Below are positions 43,500-52,637 of a stretch of 64,000 bases of DNA, piece by piece. How positions within the stretch are numbered: position 1 is the stretch's first letter; each line of letters starts with the position of its first letter. Position numbers and translations under genes: made by a program. The stretch comes from JALJPB01 sp963933115 (lineage in GTDB: Bacteria > Pseudomonadota > Gammaproteobacteria > Enterobacterales > Alteromonadaceae): positions 51,850 to 115,849 of the forward strand of contig CAWVSL010000005.1 in the NCBI GenBank assembly GCA_963933115.1. The letters run 5' to 3'. The notes beneath the pieces were generated by a model, which saw only the letters and a program-made list of their open reading frames with translations, searched no databases and had not been told where the DNA came from.

Positions 43500-44315
43500 T
43501 TAACCTTCTTCTACGGGATTGTCATGCACAAAGTTAGCTAGCATGATGAAGTCATCAACGCTTAAATTTTCAGCACGTAAGCCCGGATTTACCCCTAAGC
43601 TTTCGAGTTGGTCACCGCTCAGTAGCTTTTTAAAACTATTACGTATTGTTTTTCTACGTTGATTAAATGCTGCCAAACAGACTTGATTAAGTGATTTAAT
43701 ATTTTTCACTGGGTTTTTTATTATTTTATGCGGCACTAACCTGACAATGGCAGAGTCAACCTTGGGGGCAGGCTTAAAGGCTTCAGGGCCAATTTCCATG
43801 ACAGGGATAACTTGACACTGGTATTGAGTCATAATAGAAAGGCGACCATAAGTTTTACTATTTGGACTAGCAGCCATACGTTCAACCACTTCCTTTTGTA
43901 ACATAAAGTGCATATCTTGCACTTTGTCATTAAAGGTCAGTAAATGAAATATCAGTGGTGTGGATATATTATAAGGAAGATTTCCAAATATCCTCAATGG
44001 TTTATCATCTTTGATTAATTCAGAAAAATCAAATTTCAATGCATCAGTTTCATAAATAGTCAGCTGCGAAGCTATAAATGGATGATGGCGCAATCGATGG
44101 GCTAAATCCCTATCTAATTCGACGACACTCAATTGTCCTGCGCGCTCGATCACAGGCTCAGTTAATGCACCTAAACCAGGGCCTATTTCAACTAGGTTTT
44201 CACCAGGTTCAGGATTTATAGCATCAACTATATCGCTAATAACAGCGTCATTGTGGAGGAAATTTTGTCCGAAGCGTTTTTTTGCTTGATGACCTAAATG
44301 GGTTTTGTTACTCAT
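43500..44315 (-). CDS. rsmA: 16S rRNA dimethyladenosine transferase RsmA (KsgA)
   Basis: Dimethylates the two adjacent adenosines A1518 and A1519 near the 3' end of 16S rRNA as a late 30S assembly step. 271 aa. Motifs: KKRFGQNFLHN, LVEIGPGLGALT (SAM site), VVELDRDLAHRL, and FGNLPYNISTPL (catalytic NLPY). The C-terminal helical domain (NQRRKTIRNSFKKLL) is intact. Part of the surA operon, 54 nt downstream of pdxA. Confidence 0.97.
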   Translation of the reverse strand: MSNKTHLGHQAKKRFGQNFLHNDAVISDIVDAINPEPGENLVEIGPGLGALTEPVIERAGQLSVVELDRDLAHRLRHHPFIASQLTIYETDALKFDFSELIKDDKPLRIFGNLPYNISTPLIFHLLTFNDKVQDMHFMLQKEVVERMAASPNSKTYGRLSIMTQYQCQVIPVMEIGPEAFKPAPKVDSAIVRLVPHKIIKNPVKNIKSLNQVCLAAFNQRRKTIRNSFKKLLSGDQLESLGVNPGLRAENLSVDDFIMLANFVHDNPVEEG

Positions 44316-44369
44316 GTGGGCTGTTTATTCACTTTATGGTGGAGGTTAATATGTGCTGGTTTTGTTTAT

Positions 44370-45371
44370 TCACTTAACCTGATTATCGGCCAAGTCTATT
44401 GCTGTCAGAATAGCTTCAATAAAACTGCCTTGATCGGCGGTATTGCTTCCGGCAAGGTCTAAGGCTGTACCATGGTCTACAGACGTTCTAATAAAAGGTA
44501 AGCCCAAGGTAATATTAACTGAAGAGCCAAAACCTTTATATTTTAATACCGGTAATCCTTGATCGTGAAACATGCTAAGAATAGCATCAGCTTTTATTAA
44601 ATATTTTTCTTGGAAAATAGTATCGGCAGGCAGTGGACCAATAATATTGATACCCTCACTGCGAAGTTCTTCAAAAGCGGGCGTCATCACTTCAATTTCT
44701 TCCCTGCCTAATAGACCTTCCTCACCTGCATGAGGATTAATGCCACAGGCATAAATAACAGGCTGTTGTATACCAAACTTATTGATCAAGTCTTGATGTA
44801 AAATACGAGTAACTTTTTGTAATCGCTCCACTGTAATCGCTTTAGAAACGTAAGCGAGAGGAATGTGTGTTGTCACAAGTGCAACTCGTAAGCCTGGTGT
44901 CGCTAGCATCATGACCACATCAGAACAGTTGGCTTGATGAGCAAAATATTCTGTATGACCGCTAAATGGGATACCCGCTTTATTTATTAAGCCTTTGTGA
45001 ACAGGGCCAGTAACTACTGCATCAAATTCACCCGACATATTTTTTTCACAGGCAACTCTTAACGTTTCAACCACATAAGCGCCATTATTTGCATTTAACT
45101 CACCAGCAATACAGGGCTCTGCTAATTCTATCGGTAAAAGCGTTATAGTTCCTGCTTGATGGGCTATAGCTGGTTTATTTTCATCATAATCAATAATAGT
45201 TAATGATTGGCCCAATAACTTTGCTCGTTCTAGCAGTAAACTTTTAGAAGCAATAATAACTAATTGAACAGGCCAATTTTGCTGAGCTATAGCTACAACA
45301 AGATCAGGCCCAATACCGGCCGGCTCACCTGGTGTTATTACTATGCGCTTAACTTTTACCAATAATGTCAT
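44370..45371 (-). CDS. pdxA: 4-hydroxythreonine-4-phosphate dehydrogenase
   Basis: NAD-dependent oxidation in the DXP-dependent vitamin B6 pathway. 333 aa. Features: RIVITPGEPAGIGPDLV, TGPVHKGLINKAGIPFSGHTEYFA (metal-binding His and substrate loop), YACGINPHAGEEGLLGREE and SMFHDQGLPVLKY (metal His). Its ATG overlaps the surA stop by one base (TAATG), indicating coupling. Confidence 0.97.
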   Translation of the reverse strand: MTLLVKVKRIVITPGEPAGIGPDLVVAIAQQNWPVQLVIIASKSLLLERAKLLGQSLTIIDYDENKPAIAHQAGTITLLPIELAEPCIAGELNANNGAYVVETLRVACEKNMSGEFDAVVTGPVHKGLINKAGIPFSGHTEYFAHQANCSDVVMMLATPGLRVALVTTHIPLAYVSKAITVERLQKVTRILHQDLINKFGIQQPVIYACGINPHAGEEGLLGREEIEVMTPAFEELRSEGINIIGPLPADTIFQEKYLIKADAILSMFHDQGLPVLKYKGFGSSVNITLGLPFIRTSVDHGTALDLAGSNTADQGSFIEAILTAIDLADNQVK

Positions 45372-46672
45372 TATTTATTTACCGTTCCTAGAACTTCAAT
45401 ATAAGCTTCGTTACGGGTCTCTTTTATCCATCGAGCTTGTTCTACATCATATTGTCTATTATAAAGCATTTGATAGGCTCTATTTTCATTCATTTGATTT
45501 GTCGCATCGACTGTGCGGCGACCTGTTAATTGAACAATGTGCCAGCCAAATGATGAGCGAAAAGGTTTATGGTACTCATCAACATTCATACTTGCCAAGG
45601 CATCTTTGAACGCAGGATCATATATTTGAGCTTCAGCCCAGCCTAAATCGCCACCTCGAATTGATGTTGGACCTTCAGAGTGTTCTTTTGCCAGTACTTC
45701 AAAGGTTGCAGAACCTGCATTAATTTGATCCAAAAGATCTTGCAGCATCGCCTCTGCTTTTGCTTCACTTAATATCACTGACGGCTTGATTAGAATATGG
45801 CTAGCCTTTACTTCCTCTATTTCAACCACCTGACGACCTCGTATATCAAGAATCTTAACAATACTAAAGCCTAAGCCTGTACGTATTGGACCAAAGACAT
45901 CGCCTTTACTTTTTCCTTCAACAAGCTCTGAAAATAAGGTTGGCATTTCATTTATGTTTTTCCAGCCTAAGTCACCACCGGTTAAAGCATTAGATGCGCC
46001 AGAAGAAGACATTGCAATTTTGGTAAAATCAGAGCCACTGTTTAATAAAGTGATTACCTTATCGGCTTTATCTTTTTGAGTAGCCATTTCTTGAGCATTC
46101 GCATCAGACGGAAATTCAATTAGAATATGTCCTAATTGGTAGTCAACGTCATTAATGGTTTGTTCTTTCATTGATGAAAGTAAGTTATTGACTTCTTGTG
46201 GAGAGATATAAATTCGACGGCGAACACTTCCTCGGCTAACTTGCCCTGAAATTAATTCTGTACGAACACTTTCACGATATTTTTCATAACTTGAACCTTC
46301 TTCAACAACACTTTGACGGAGTTGCTCCAAGGTCATCTTATTGTCGTTTGCCATATTGCCCATCGTTTGATCTAATTCAGCATCACTAACTTGTATACCC
46401 ATACGCTCACCAATCTGAATGATTAACGTATCGTTTATCAGTTTTTCAGTGACTTGAATACGCAAGGCGTTATCAGAAGGTAAACTTTGACTTTGTTGTT
46501 CCGCTTGGTATTTGATTTTTTTCATCAAATTGACAATTTCAGACTCTAATACCACGCCGTCATTGACTATAACCGCGACTCTGTCGAGTAGTTTTTCTTC
46601 CGCATGGCTTACTGACATGGTGCCAAAAATAAATAGGGTGCTTAGTGATATTACTTTTAATAAATTTTTCAT
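45371..46672 (-). CDS. surA: Periplasmic chaperone / peptidyl-prolyl isomerase SurA
   Basis: Escorts unfolded outer-membrane proteins, including LptD, to the BAM complex. 433 aa. The signal peptide is clear (LLKVISLSTLFIFGTMSVSHAEE). The SurA N-terminal chaperone domain (RVAVIVNDGVVLESEI) is followed by two parvulin domains (YQLGHILIEFPSD..., VKASHILIKPS...), each with the typical GGDLGW pattern. Order lptD-surA-pdxA is conserved. Confidence 0.97.
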   Translation of the reverse strand: MKNLLKVISLSTLFIFGTMSVSHAEEKLLDRVAVIVNDGVVLESEIVNLMKKIKYQAEQQSQSLPSDNALRIQVTEKLINDTLIIQIGERMGIQVSDAELDQTMGNMANDNKMTLEQLRQSVVEEGSSYEKYRESVRTELISGQVSRGSVRRRIYISPQEVNNLLSSMKEQTINDVDYQLGHILIEFPSDANAQEMATQKDKADKVITLLNSGSDFTKIAMSSSGASNALTGGDLGWKNINEMPTLFSELVEGKSKGDVFGPIRTGLGFSIVKILDIRGRQVVEIEEVKASHILIKPSVILSEAKAEAMLQDLLDQINAGSATFEVLAKEHSEGPTSIRGGDLGWAEAQIYDPAFKDALASMNVDEYHKPFRSSFGWHIVQLTGRRTVDATNQMNENRAYQMLYNRQYDVEQARWIKETRNEAYIEVLGTVNK

Positions 46673-46695
46673 GTAATGTTTCTTGTAATGCTTCG

Positions 46696-49014
46696 TTAAT
46701 TATTAAGAAAATAAGGACGTTTAAAACCAAATATACTTGAATTAAACATATCTTCAGTACCGACGTTTGTTTGTTGGCCATTTAGCCCTTTGATAACAAA
46801 CTGTAACATAAAACCACTATCAAATTCATCGCGGTTTTCATTTAAAAAATCTTGGGTGTCAAAGTTAGAAATAATATGGCGATGATGAACCATTCTAATG
46901 GCCCAACAGCAGCTTTCATATTGTAAACCAACATAAGTTTCGAAACTTCTATTTTGGATTAAATCGTGCGTTGCACGCCCAACAAACTTCCAATCTTTAG
47001 ATAGAGGAAAGTTGGTTACTAATGACGCCTGTTCTAATCTATTACCTGAGACATCGCGAGTGAACCTATGGTTCAATTGAATATTGGTATTTTTATTAAA
47101 ACGATAATCGACATTAATTTGACTTTTGTTAACTAAACTCGATTGTGTATTGTATTGTAAGTCACTACTGATTTGCCATTGATAGTTAAGTCTGAAAAAC
47201 AGATCAGCAGCAAGGGCAGACTCTCTCAACGTACTGTCATCTCTACTAAGACTATTAAAGTTATCAACATAAGTGATACGACCGAGGCTAAACCGTAATA
47301 ACTCTGTGTTTTCAGCGTTTAAAATACGGCTGGTTAACCCCCATGAATATTGATTTGCAGCGGCGATTCTATCTAGGCCACTATTTCTTCTGTTTCTAAA
47401 TAAACCGTCATAGTTATCTTGTAATGTTGTACTGTCGTAAATACCAATATTACTTTGATCAACATCACCAACATACAAGTATTGAATTTGAGGTTCCAGT
47501 GTTTGCGTGTACTGTGAATCAAACAAAGTCATCGTGCGATCTAGATTAAACCCCCCGTGAAATCGAACTTTAGGTAATGTACGACTGACTTCTTCTTCCA
47601 GTAAACTGCCAAGTGCAATTTTTTCTTGCTCATAATAAGTATGTAATATTTTTAATTCTGAATTTAAAAACCAGGCAGGGGATGACAGAGGAAAAGAAAC
47701 ACCGGCTTCAACATGATAACGGTTAGCATTCACCCGTTCTTCATTTGAACTTTCAAAGCGAGTTAATTCCGAATAAAGTTCAAATTGACTATTGGCATAG
47801 TTCAACGGTTGGTAAAGTTGTAATTCAATTTGCGGTAAGGTCTTAAAGCTGGCCTGATTATTACCTAAAACTTCAAAATCTTGCACTTTCATCGTTGTTT
47901 GCCAATTTTCACCAAAATAGGATAATTCAGCAACTTGATATAAATAATTATCATTATCGTTATATTGTTTGCTGCCAATATCCACTAAATAATTATCATC
48001 ACTGACCGTGGTGAAATCGATATAGGCTCTGAAATTATTTGAAAAGGTCCCTATGTGCTGAAATCTGGCCAAATACCTAGGATCATTGTTGTCCTTAATC
48101 TCATCATCTTTGTTTAAATATTCAATATCAAACATGCCTGACTGCTGACCAGATAAATAACGAAACTCGGTAAGTAATTGTGTGCCCCGTTTAGACATAT
48201 AATGAGGGGTTAAAGTAGCATCAAAGTCTTCTGTGATATTCCAATAGAACGGTGTGGTTATTTCTAAACCTGATTGGCTAGATGTTTTAATACTTGGGTA
48301 TAAAAAACCAGACTTTCTTTCGTTAGTAACCGGAAATGAAAAGTAAGGTAAATAGAGAACAGGGATATCAAAAACACTAATGCGCGCATGATAAATCTGA
48401 CCAATATTTTCTTTGACAGAGATGTTTATTTCACTTGCAGTTATTTGCCAATCAGGTCTTTCTCCAACACAAGTTGTATAAGTCGAGTCAATTAAGGCTA
48501 AAGTGCCATCGGTGCTAATAGAGAGTTCACGTGCACTGCCATGCCCGGGATTATCATTTAATTGGTAAGAGGTATTACTTAAAGTGGTTTGTTGCGATGA
48601 CTGACTAACATCAATATTATCTGCAAAAATGTTTATGCCATCATTTTGATATTGAATATTTCCTTCAGCAAGTAACGAGTACGTTTCTCTGTTAAAGGCA
48701 AGTTCATCAGCAAGGATAGTATGGTCTTTATTGACTAAAACTACATTGCCATTAAATTTTGCTAATTGATTTCTTTTAATAGATGAAAATTTCGCTTCAA
48801 CACGAATACTATTATCAGTAATTTTAGCGAAATTATGAGTTATTTTATCATAGGCGGTTATTAAGCATTGCTGCTCTCCAATACCTGGAATAGTTGTTTC
48901 TTGACTGTATGATTCAGATAACTTAGTTTTTTTATAAGTTTGATCAGCAGAATAGCTCGCCACTGAAGATAATAGACAAAAAGTTAAAAAAAATAATTTA
49001 CAACGAAAGAGCAT
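46696..49014 (-). CDS. lptD: LPS-assembly outer-membrane protein LptD
   Basis: Beta-barrel translocon that, with LptE, inserts LPS into the outer leaflet. 772 aa. A signal peptide (LFFLTFCLLSSVASYSAD) precedes the OstA jellyroll domain (KRNQLAKFNGNVVLVNKDHTILADELAFNRE) and a long C-terminal barrel. Cysteines occur in the N-terminal parts (QQCLITAYD, TTCVGERPDW), and an adjacent Cys-Cys pair is near the C-terminus (YESCCWAIRMV), matching the conserved disulfide network of LptD. Operon head; divergent from amgK. Confidence 0.96.
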   Translation of the reverse strand: MLFRCKLFFLTFCLLSSVASYSADQTYKKTKLSESYSQETTIPGIGEQQCLITAYDKITHNFAKITDNSIRVEAKFSSIKRNQLAKFNGNVVLVNKDHTILADELAFNRETYSLLAEGNIQYQNDGINIFADNIDVSQSSQQTTLSNTSYQLNDNPGHGSARELSISTDGTLALIDSTYTTCVGERPDWQITASEINISVKENIGQIYHARISVFDIPVLYLPYFSFPVTNERKSGFLYPSIKTSSQSGLEITTPFYWNITEDFDATLTPHYMSKRGTQLLTEFRYLSGQQSGMFDIEYLNKDDEIKDNNDPRYLARFQHIGTFSNNFRAYIDFTTVSDDNYLVDIGSKQYNDNDNYLYQVAELSYFGENWQTTMKVQDFEVLGNNQASFKTLPQIELQLYQPLNYANSQFELYSELTRFESSNEERVNANRYHVEAGVSFPLSSPAWFLNSELKILHTYYEQEKIALGSLLEEEVSRTLPKVRFHGGFNLDRTMTLFDSQYTQTLEPQIQYLYVGDVDQSNIGIYDSTTLQDNYDGLFRNRRNSGLDRIAAANQYSWGLTSRILNAENTELLRFSLGRITYVDNFNSLSRDDSTLRESALAADLFFRLNYQWQISSDLQYNTQSSLVNKSQINVDYRFNKNTNIQLNHRFTRDVSGNRLEQASLVTNFPLSKDWKFVGRATHDLIQNRSFETYVGLQYESCCWAIRMVHHRHIISNFDTQDFLNENRDEFDSGFMLQFVIKGLNGQQTNVGTEDMFNSSIFGFKRPYFLNN

Positions 49015-49188
49015 TTATTGTCCGAAAAATTGATAACCAACACTTATTTTTTGAAAAAAAATAAAACACTAAAAGGCAATGAAAAACATATTTTTGTGCC
49101 AAACACCGCTATGATATAGCAATTTTGATTATCTCGCTAATGCCTTTATTCATTTTTAGGTAAGCTACTTCTTAAAAGGTGGGTTTCT

Positions 49189-50271
49189 TTGTCACAAGAA
49201 TCACGATGTATGTTATTAAAAAACTGGTTGTCTTCTGTTTTAGCGAATGAGCAAGGGTTAGCTGCTATTGAATTAGAACCGATGACAGGCGATGCAGGCT
49301 TTCGTCAGTATTACCGTTTTAAGTTAAAAGGACAAAGCTTAATTGCTGTTGACGCACCGCCTCAATACTCTAACAATCAGGCTTTTGTTGCGATTGGGCA
49401 AGCATTAACAAATGAAAACCTCAATGTTCCTAAAATAATTGCCTTAGATTTACAGCAGGGTTTCTTCTGTCTAACTGACTTTGGCAACCAATTACTTGCC
49501 GATACCCTGCAAAAAAATAACGAAGATGTTGATATACATAAGGTTTACTCTCAAGTAATAAGGTTGTTACCAGCCATTTCCAAAGCCAATATCGTCAAAA
49601 ACCCAGACAACGTCCTGAAAGAGGTCAACAATCAATATCAGCTACCAATTTATGATCAAGGATTCATTGAGCTTGAACTTGAAATTTTCACTCAGTGGCT
49701 ACTTGAAAAACATTTAAATATTCAATTGTCACCGGATGATCAACAACAGCTTATGCAGTGTTTTTCATGTTTAACTGTTAGCGCATTATCTCAACCTAAA
49801 GTCACCATGCATCGTGACTTTCATAGCCGAAACATCATGGTACTTAATGACAACTCATTAGGTATTATTGATTTTCAGGATGCGGTAATAGGTCCAATAA
49901 CTTACGATATAGTCTCTTTATTAAGGGATTGTTATAGCCGTTGGCCTGACAGTCTCATTCAGCCCTTATTTAACGACTTCTGTCAGTTGATGACTCAGCA
50001 GTATTCACTTGAGGATGTCACCGAGCAACAATGGCAACAGTGGTTTGATTTAATGGGTATACAACGGCATCTGAAAGCCAGTGGTATTTTTTGTCGATTA
50101 TATTATCGTGATAACAAAGGCAGTTACTTAAACGATATTCCCTTAACACTCTCTTATATAGAAGAGATCAGTGCTAAATATCCGCAGTTAAGTTTCTTGC
50201 ATCACTTGATAAAATCACAAGTATTACCTGCCATGAAGTTATTGAATGATAAGGAAAGTGATAACTTATGA
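49189..50271 (+). CDS. amgK: N-acetylmuramate/N-acetylglucosamine kinase AmgK (aminoglycoside phosphotransferase fold)
   Basis: Phosphorylates MurNAc/GlcNAc at the anomeric position in peptidoglycan recycling. 360 aa, aminoglycoside phosphotransferase-like kinase. Features: GDAGFRQYYRFKL (nucleotide loop), VTMHRDFHSRNIMVLND (catalytic HRDFHxxN), and LGIIDFQDAVIGPITYDIVSLLRDC (DFQDA). The start is TTG 49189, with an AAGGTGG site about 8 nt before; the first ATG (49210) would clip the family N-terminus. Its stop overlaps the murU start by 4 nt (ATGA). Confidence 0.9.
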   Translation: MSQESRCMLLKNWLSSVLANEQGLAAIELEPMTGDAGFRQYYRFKLKGQSLIAVDAPPQYSNNQAFVAIGQALTNENLNVPKIIALDLQQGFFCLTDFGNQLLADTLQKNNEDVDIHKVYSQVIRLLPAISKANIVKNPDNVLKEVNNQYQLPIYDQGFIELELEIFTQWLLEKHLNIQLSPDDQQQLMQCFSCLTVSALSQPKVTMHRDFHSRNIMVLNDNSLGIIDFQDAVIGPITYDIVSLLRDCYSRWPDSLIQPLFNDFCQLMTQQYSLEDVTEQQWQQWFDLMGIQRHLKASGIFCRLYYRDNKGSYLNDIPLTLSYIEEISAKYPQLSFLHHLIKSQVLPAMKLLNDKESDNL

Positions 50272-50987
50272 AAGCAATGATTTTAGCCGCCGGGCGCGGT
50301 GAGCGGATGAAACCCTTGACGGATAACTGTCCTAAGCCGTTATTAAAAGTGAACGGGGTGGCATTAATTGAACATCATATTAAAAAACTTGCGCAGCTAG
50401 GTATTAAAGACGTCATTATTAACCACGCTTGGCTTGGCGGCATGATTGAAGACTACTTAAAAGATGGAAACGAGTGGCAGGTAAATATCACTTACAGTGC
50501 TGAAAATCCGGCATTAGAAACCGCGGGCGGTATTATTAACGCCTTACCTTTACTTGGCGACAAGCCTTTTTTATTAATTAACAGTGATGTTTTTACGACC
50601 TTTGATTTTACTCATCTCCCTGTTTTGCCCGTGGATAAACTCGCTCATTTATGGTTAGTTAAAAACCCAGAGCATAATGTATCAGGTGACTTTTGTATTG
50701 ATGAGGGTTTACTACAAAATAAACCCTCCAAGACAGAGGTTGGACAAAAGCAACAAAGTTACACTTACAGCGGTATGGCTATATTCAAACCCGAATTTTT
50801 TCAACAAGGCTCTATTCAACAAGCGATAACAGCTTCCCTTGAAAACACCTCAGTATTGCCACTAGCCCCTATGTTAAGAGCAGCAGCTCAGCATGGGAAA
50901 ATTACGGCAAGTGTTTTACCGTATGCTTGGACAGATGTTGGTACACCCAAGCGTTTAGCGCAGCTAAACTCAACACATAAAATCTAG
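50268..50987 (+). CDS. murU: N-acetylmuramate alpha-1-phosphate uridylyltransferase MurU
   Basis: Converts MurNAc-1-phosphate to UDP-MurNAc in the fosfomycin-bypassing recycling route that starts with AmgK. 239 aa; the nucleotidyltransferase motif MKAMILAAGRGERMKPLTDNCPKPLLKVNG is intact, followed by LETAGGIINALPLLGDKPFLLINSDVF and the late metal-binding WTDVGTPKRL. The ATGA overlap with amgK makes coupling certain. Together they form the AmgK-MurU salvage pair. Confidence 0.93.
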   Translation: MKAMILAAGRGERMKPLTDNCPKPLLKVNGVALIEHHIKKLAQLGIKDVIINHAWLGGMIEDYLKDGNEWQVNITYSAENPALETAGGIINALPLLGDKPFLLINSDVFTTFDFTHLPVLPVDKLAHLWLVKNPEHNVSGDFCIDEGLLQNKPSKTEVGQKQQSYTYSGMAIFKPEFFQQGSIQQAITASLENTSVLPLAPMLRAAAQHGKITASVLPYAWTDVGTPKRLAQLNSTHKI

Positions 50988-51009
50988 TTAATTTTTTTAG
51001 GAAAACAGT

Positions 51010-51840
51010 ATGTCTATTTGGGGTAAAGTTTTAGGTTTTTTATTTGGCTTAATGTTGAGCAAAAACCTGTTTGGTGCCTTGGTCGGTGCTTGGATCGGAC
51101 ATATGTTTGATAAAGGTCGTCGTATTGAACTCGATGGTTCTTCTCCTAACAAAGCCGATGATATTTCCCGTCAAGCGGTATTTTTCCATTCAACTTTTTC
51201 TGTTATGGGCTATATCGCTAAAGCTAATGGCCAGGTAAATAAACACGAAATTGCTTTTGCTAATGCCTACATGGATAAAATGGGTTTAACGGGTAACGTA
51301 AGACAACAAGCGCAAGATGCTTTTCGTGAAGGAAAAACAACGGGCTTTGCTATCAATGAAAAGCTCAATAAATTCAGACGCTCCTGTGGTCGTCGCCATG
51401 ACTTACTCTTGATGTTTATCGAAATACAAATTCAAGTTGCATTTTCAGATGGTGAGTTAGACGCTGCCGAACGATCGGTATTACATAATATTGCTAGACA
51501 ATTAGGTTTCTCAACCCGAGAACTAGATAAGTTACTAGAAATGATTATTGCTGGCGCGGCATTTCATCAAGACGGCTCATATCAACAGAGAGGGCAACAA
51601 GGGCAGCAAAATTATCGTCAACCTGCAGGGCCTCAGCAGTTAACTAATGCTTACAAAGTGTTAGGAATGGATAAAAACTCAGAATTTAGAGAGATTAAAA
51701 AAGCCTATAAGAAACTTATGTCTCAACATCACCCTGATAAACTAATTGCTAAGGGGCTTCCACCTGAGATGATGGAAGTGGCTAAGCAAAAAACTCAAGA
51801 CATCCAAGCCGCTTATGATTTGATATCCAAAAATAAGTAG
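51010..51840 (+). CDS. djlA: Co-chaperone DjlA
   Basis: Inner-membrane-anchored DnaJ-like protein that stimulates DnaK. 276 aa. A short N-terminal Gly-rich transmembrane segment (WGKVLGFLFGLMLSKNLFGALVGAWIGHMFDKG) precedes the TerB-like helical domain (KANGQVNKHEIAFANAYMDKMG; SDGELDAAERSVLHNIARQLG), a Gln/Gly-rich linker (about 195-210), and a C-terminal J domain (AYKVLGMDKNSEFREIKKAYKKLMSQHHPDKL with HPD). Adjacent to the surA/lptD block, as is common. Confidence 0.95.
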   Translation: MSIWGKVLGFLFGLMLSKNLFGALVGAWIGHMFDKGRRIELDGSSPNKADDISRQAVFFHSTFSVMGYIAKANGQVNKHEIAFANAYMDKMGLTGNVRQQAQDAFREGKTTGFAINEKLNKFRRSCGRRHDLLLMFIEIQIQVAFSDGELDAAERSVLHNIARQLGFSTRELDKLLEMIIAGAAFHQDGSYQQRGQQGQQNYRQPAGPQQLTNAYKVLGMDKNSEFREIKKAYKKLMSQHHPDKLIAKGLPPEMMEVAKQKTQDIQAAYDLISKNK

Positions 51841-51931
51841 CTTTCTTTCTTACATTTTACCTATTGATTACCGGTAACGATTTCAACTAGTAAAGCTATA
51901 AGGACTAAAAAACTATACCCTAAGACGATTA

Positions 51932-52612
51932 TTAATTAAAAGGACACGGCGTAATAAAAATCAGGGGTTTATTACTGACAGGGTGTGTTATCTCTAACAT
52001 TTGTGCATGAAGTTGCAGGCGTCGACTAACGTTCAATGCTTTGTCATGGGCATATAATCGGTCACCTAAAATAGGATGACCTAAAGCTAGCATATGGACA
52101 CGCAGTTGATGTGAACGACCGGTAACAGGCGTCAACTCCACTAAGGTGCTCAATTCGCCTTGACGTTCATCAATACGAATAACTCGCCAGTAGGTCAGTG
52201 CTTTTTTACCCTGTTCATGATCCACCTTTTGCTTTGGACGATTCGGCCAGTCACAAATAAGAGGCAGTTCAATGCGGCCATTACTTTCTTTTACCTCACC
52301 ATATACCCTAGCGATATAACTTTTTTTAGTAAGTCGTTTTTCAAACTGTTGGCTAATAGCCACATGAGCGGGTTTATTGAGTGCCATTAAAATAATGCCA
52401 GAGGTCGCCATATCAAGACGATGCACTATAGTTGCGTTCGGTAAAACACGGCTGACACGGTTTTGTAAACAATCTTGATGCTCAGGGAGTCTTCCTGGAA
52501 CAGACAGTAAACCACTGCCCTTATTGAGCACCACTAAATCATCATCTTGATAAATAATATCAAGATAAGGCGACATCGGTGGTCGATAAATAAAGTCAGG
52601 GTTGGCTGCCAT
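51932..52612 (-). CDS. rluA: Dual-specificity 23S rRNA/tRNA pseudouridine synthase RluA
   Basis: Makes pseudouridine at U746 of 23S rRNA and U32 of several tRNAs. 226 aa. Catalytic motif HRLDMATSGIILMALNKPAH (Asp of HRLD) and LTPVTGRSHQLRVHMLALGHPILGDRLYA are intact. No S4 domain, as expected for RluA. Start ATG 52612; a rapA gene lies 25 nt upstream on the same strand. Confidence 0.93.
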   Translation of the reverse strand: MAANPDFIYRPPMSPYLDIIYQDDDLVVLNKGSGLLSVPGRLPEHQDCLQNRVSRVLPNATIVHRLDMATSGIILMALNKPAHVAISQQFEKRLTKKSYIARVYGEVKESNGRIELPLICDWPNRPKQKVDHEQGKKALTYWRVIRIDERQGELSTLVELTPVTGRSHQLRVHMLALGHPILGDRLYAHDKALNVSRRLQLHAQMLEITHPVSNKPLIFITPCPFN

Positions 52613-52637
52613 GGGTTATTCTCTTTTTTTATTAACG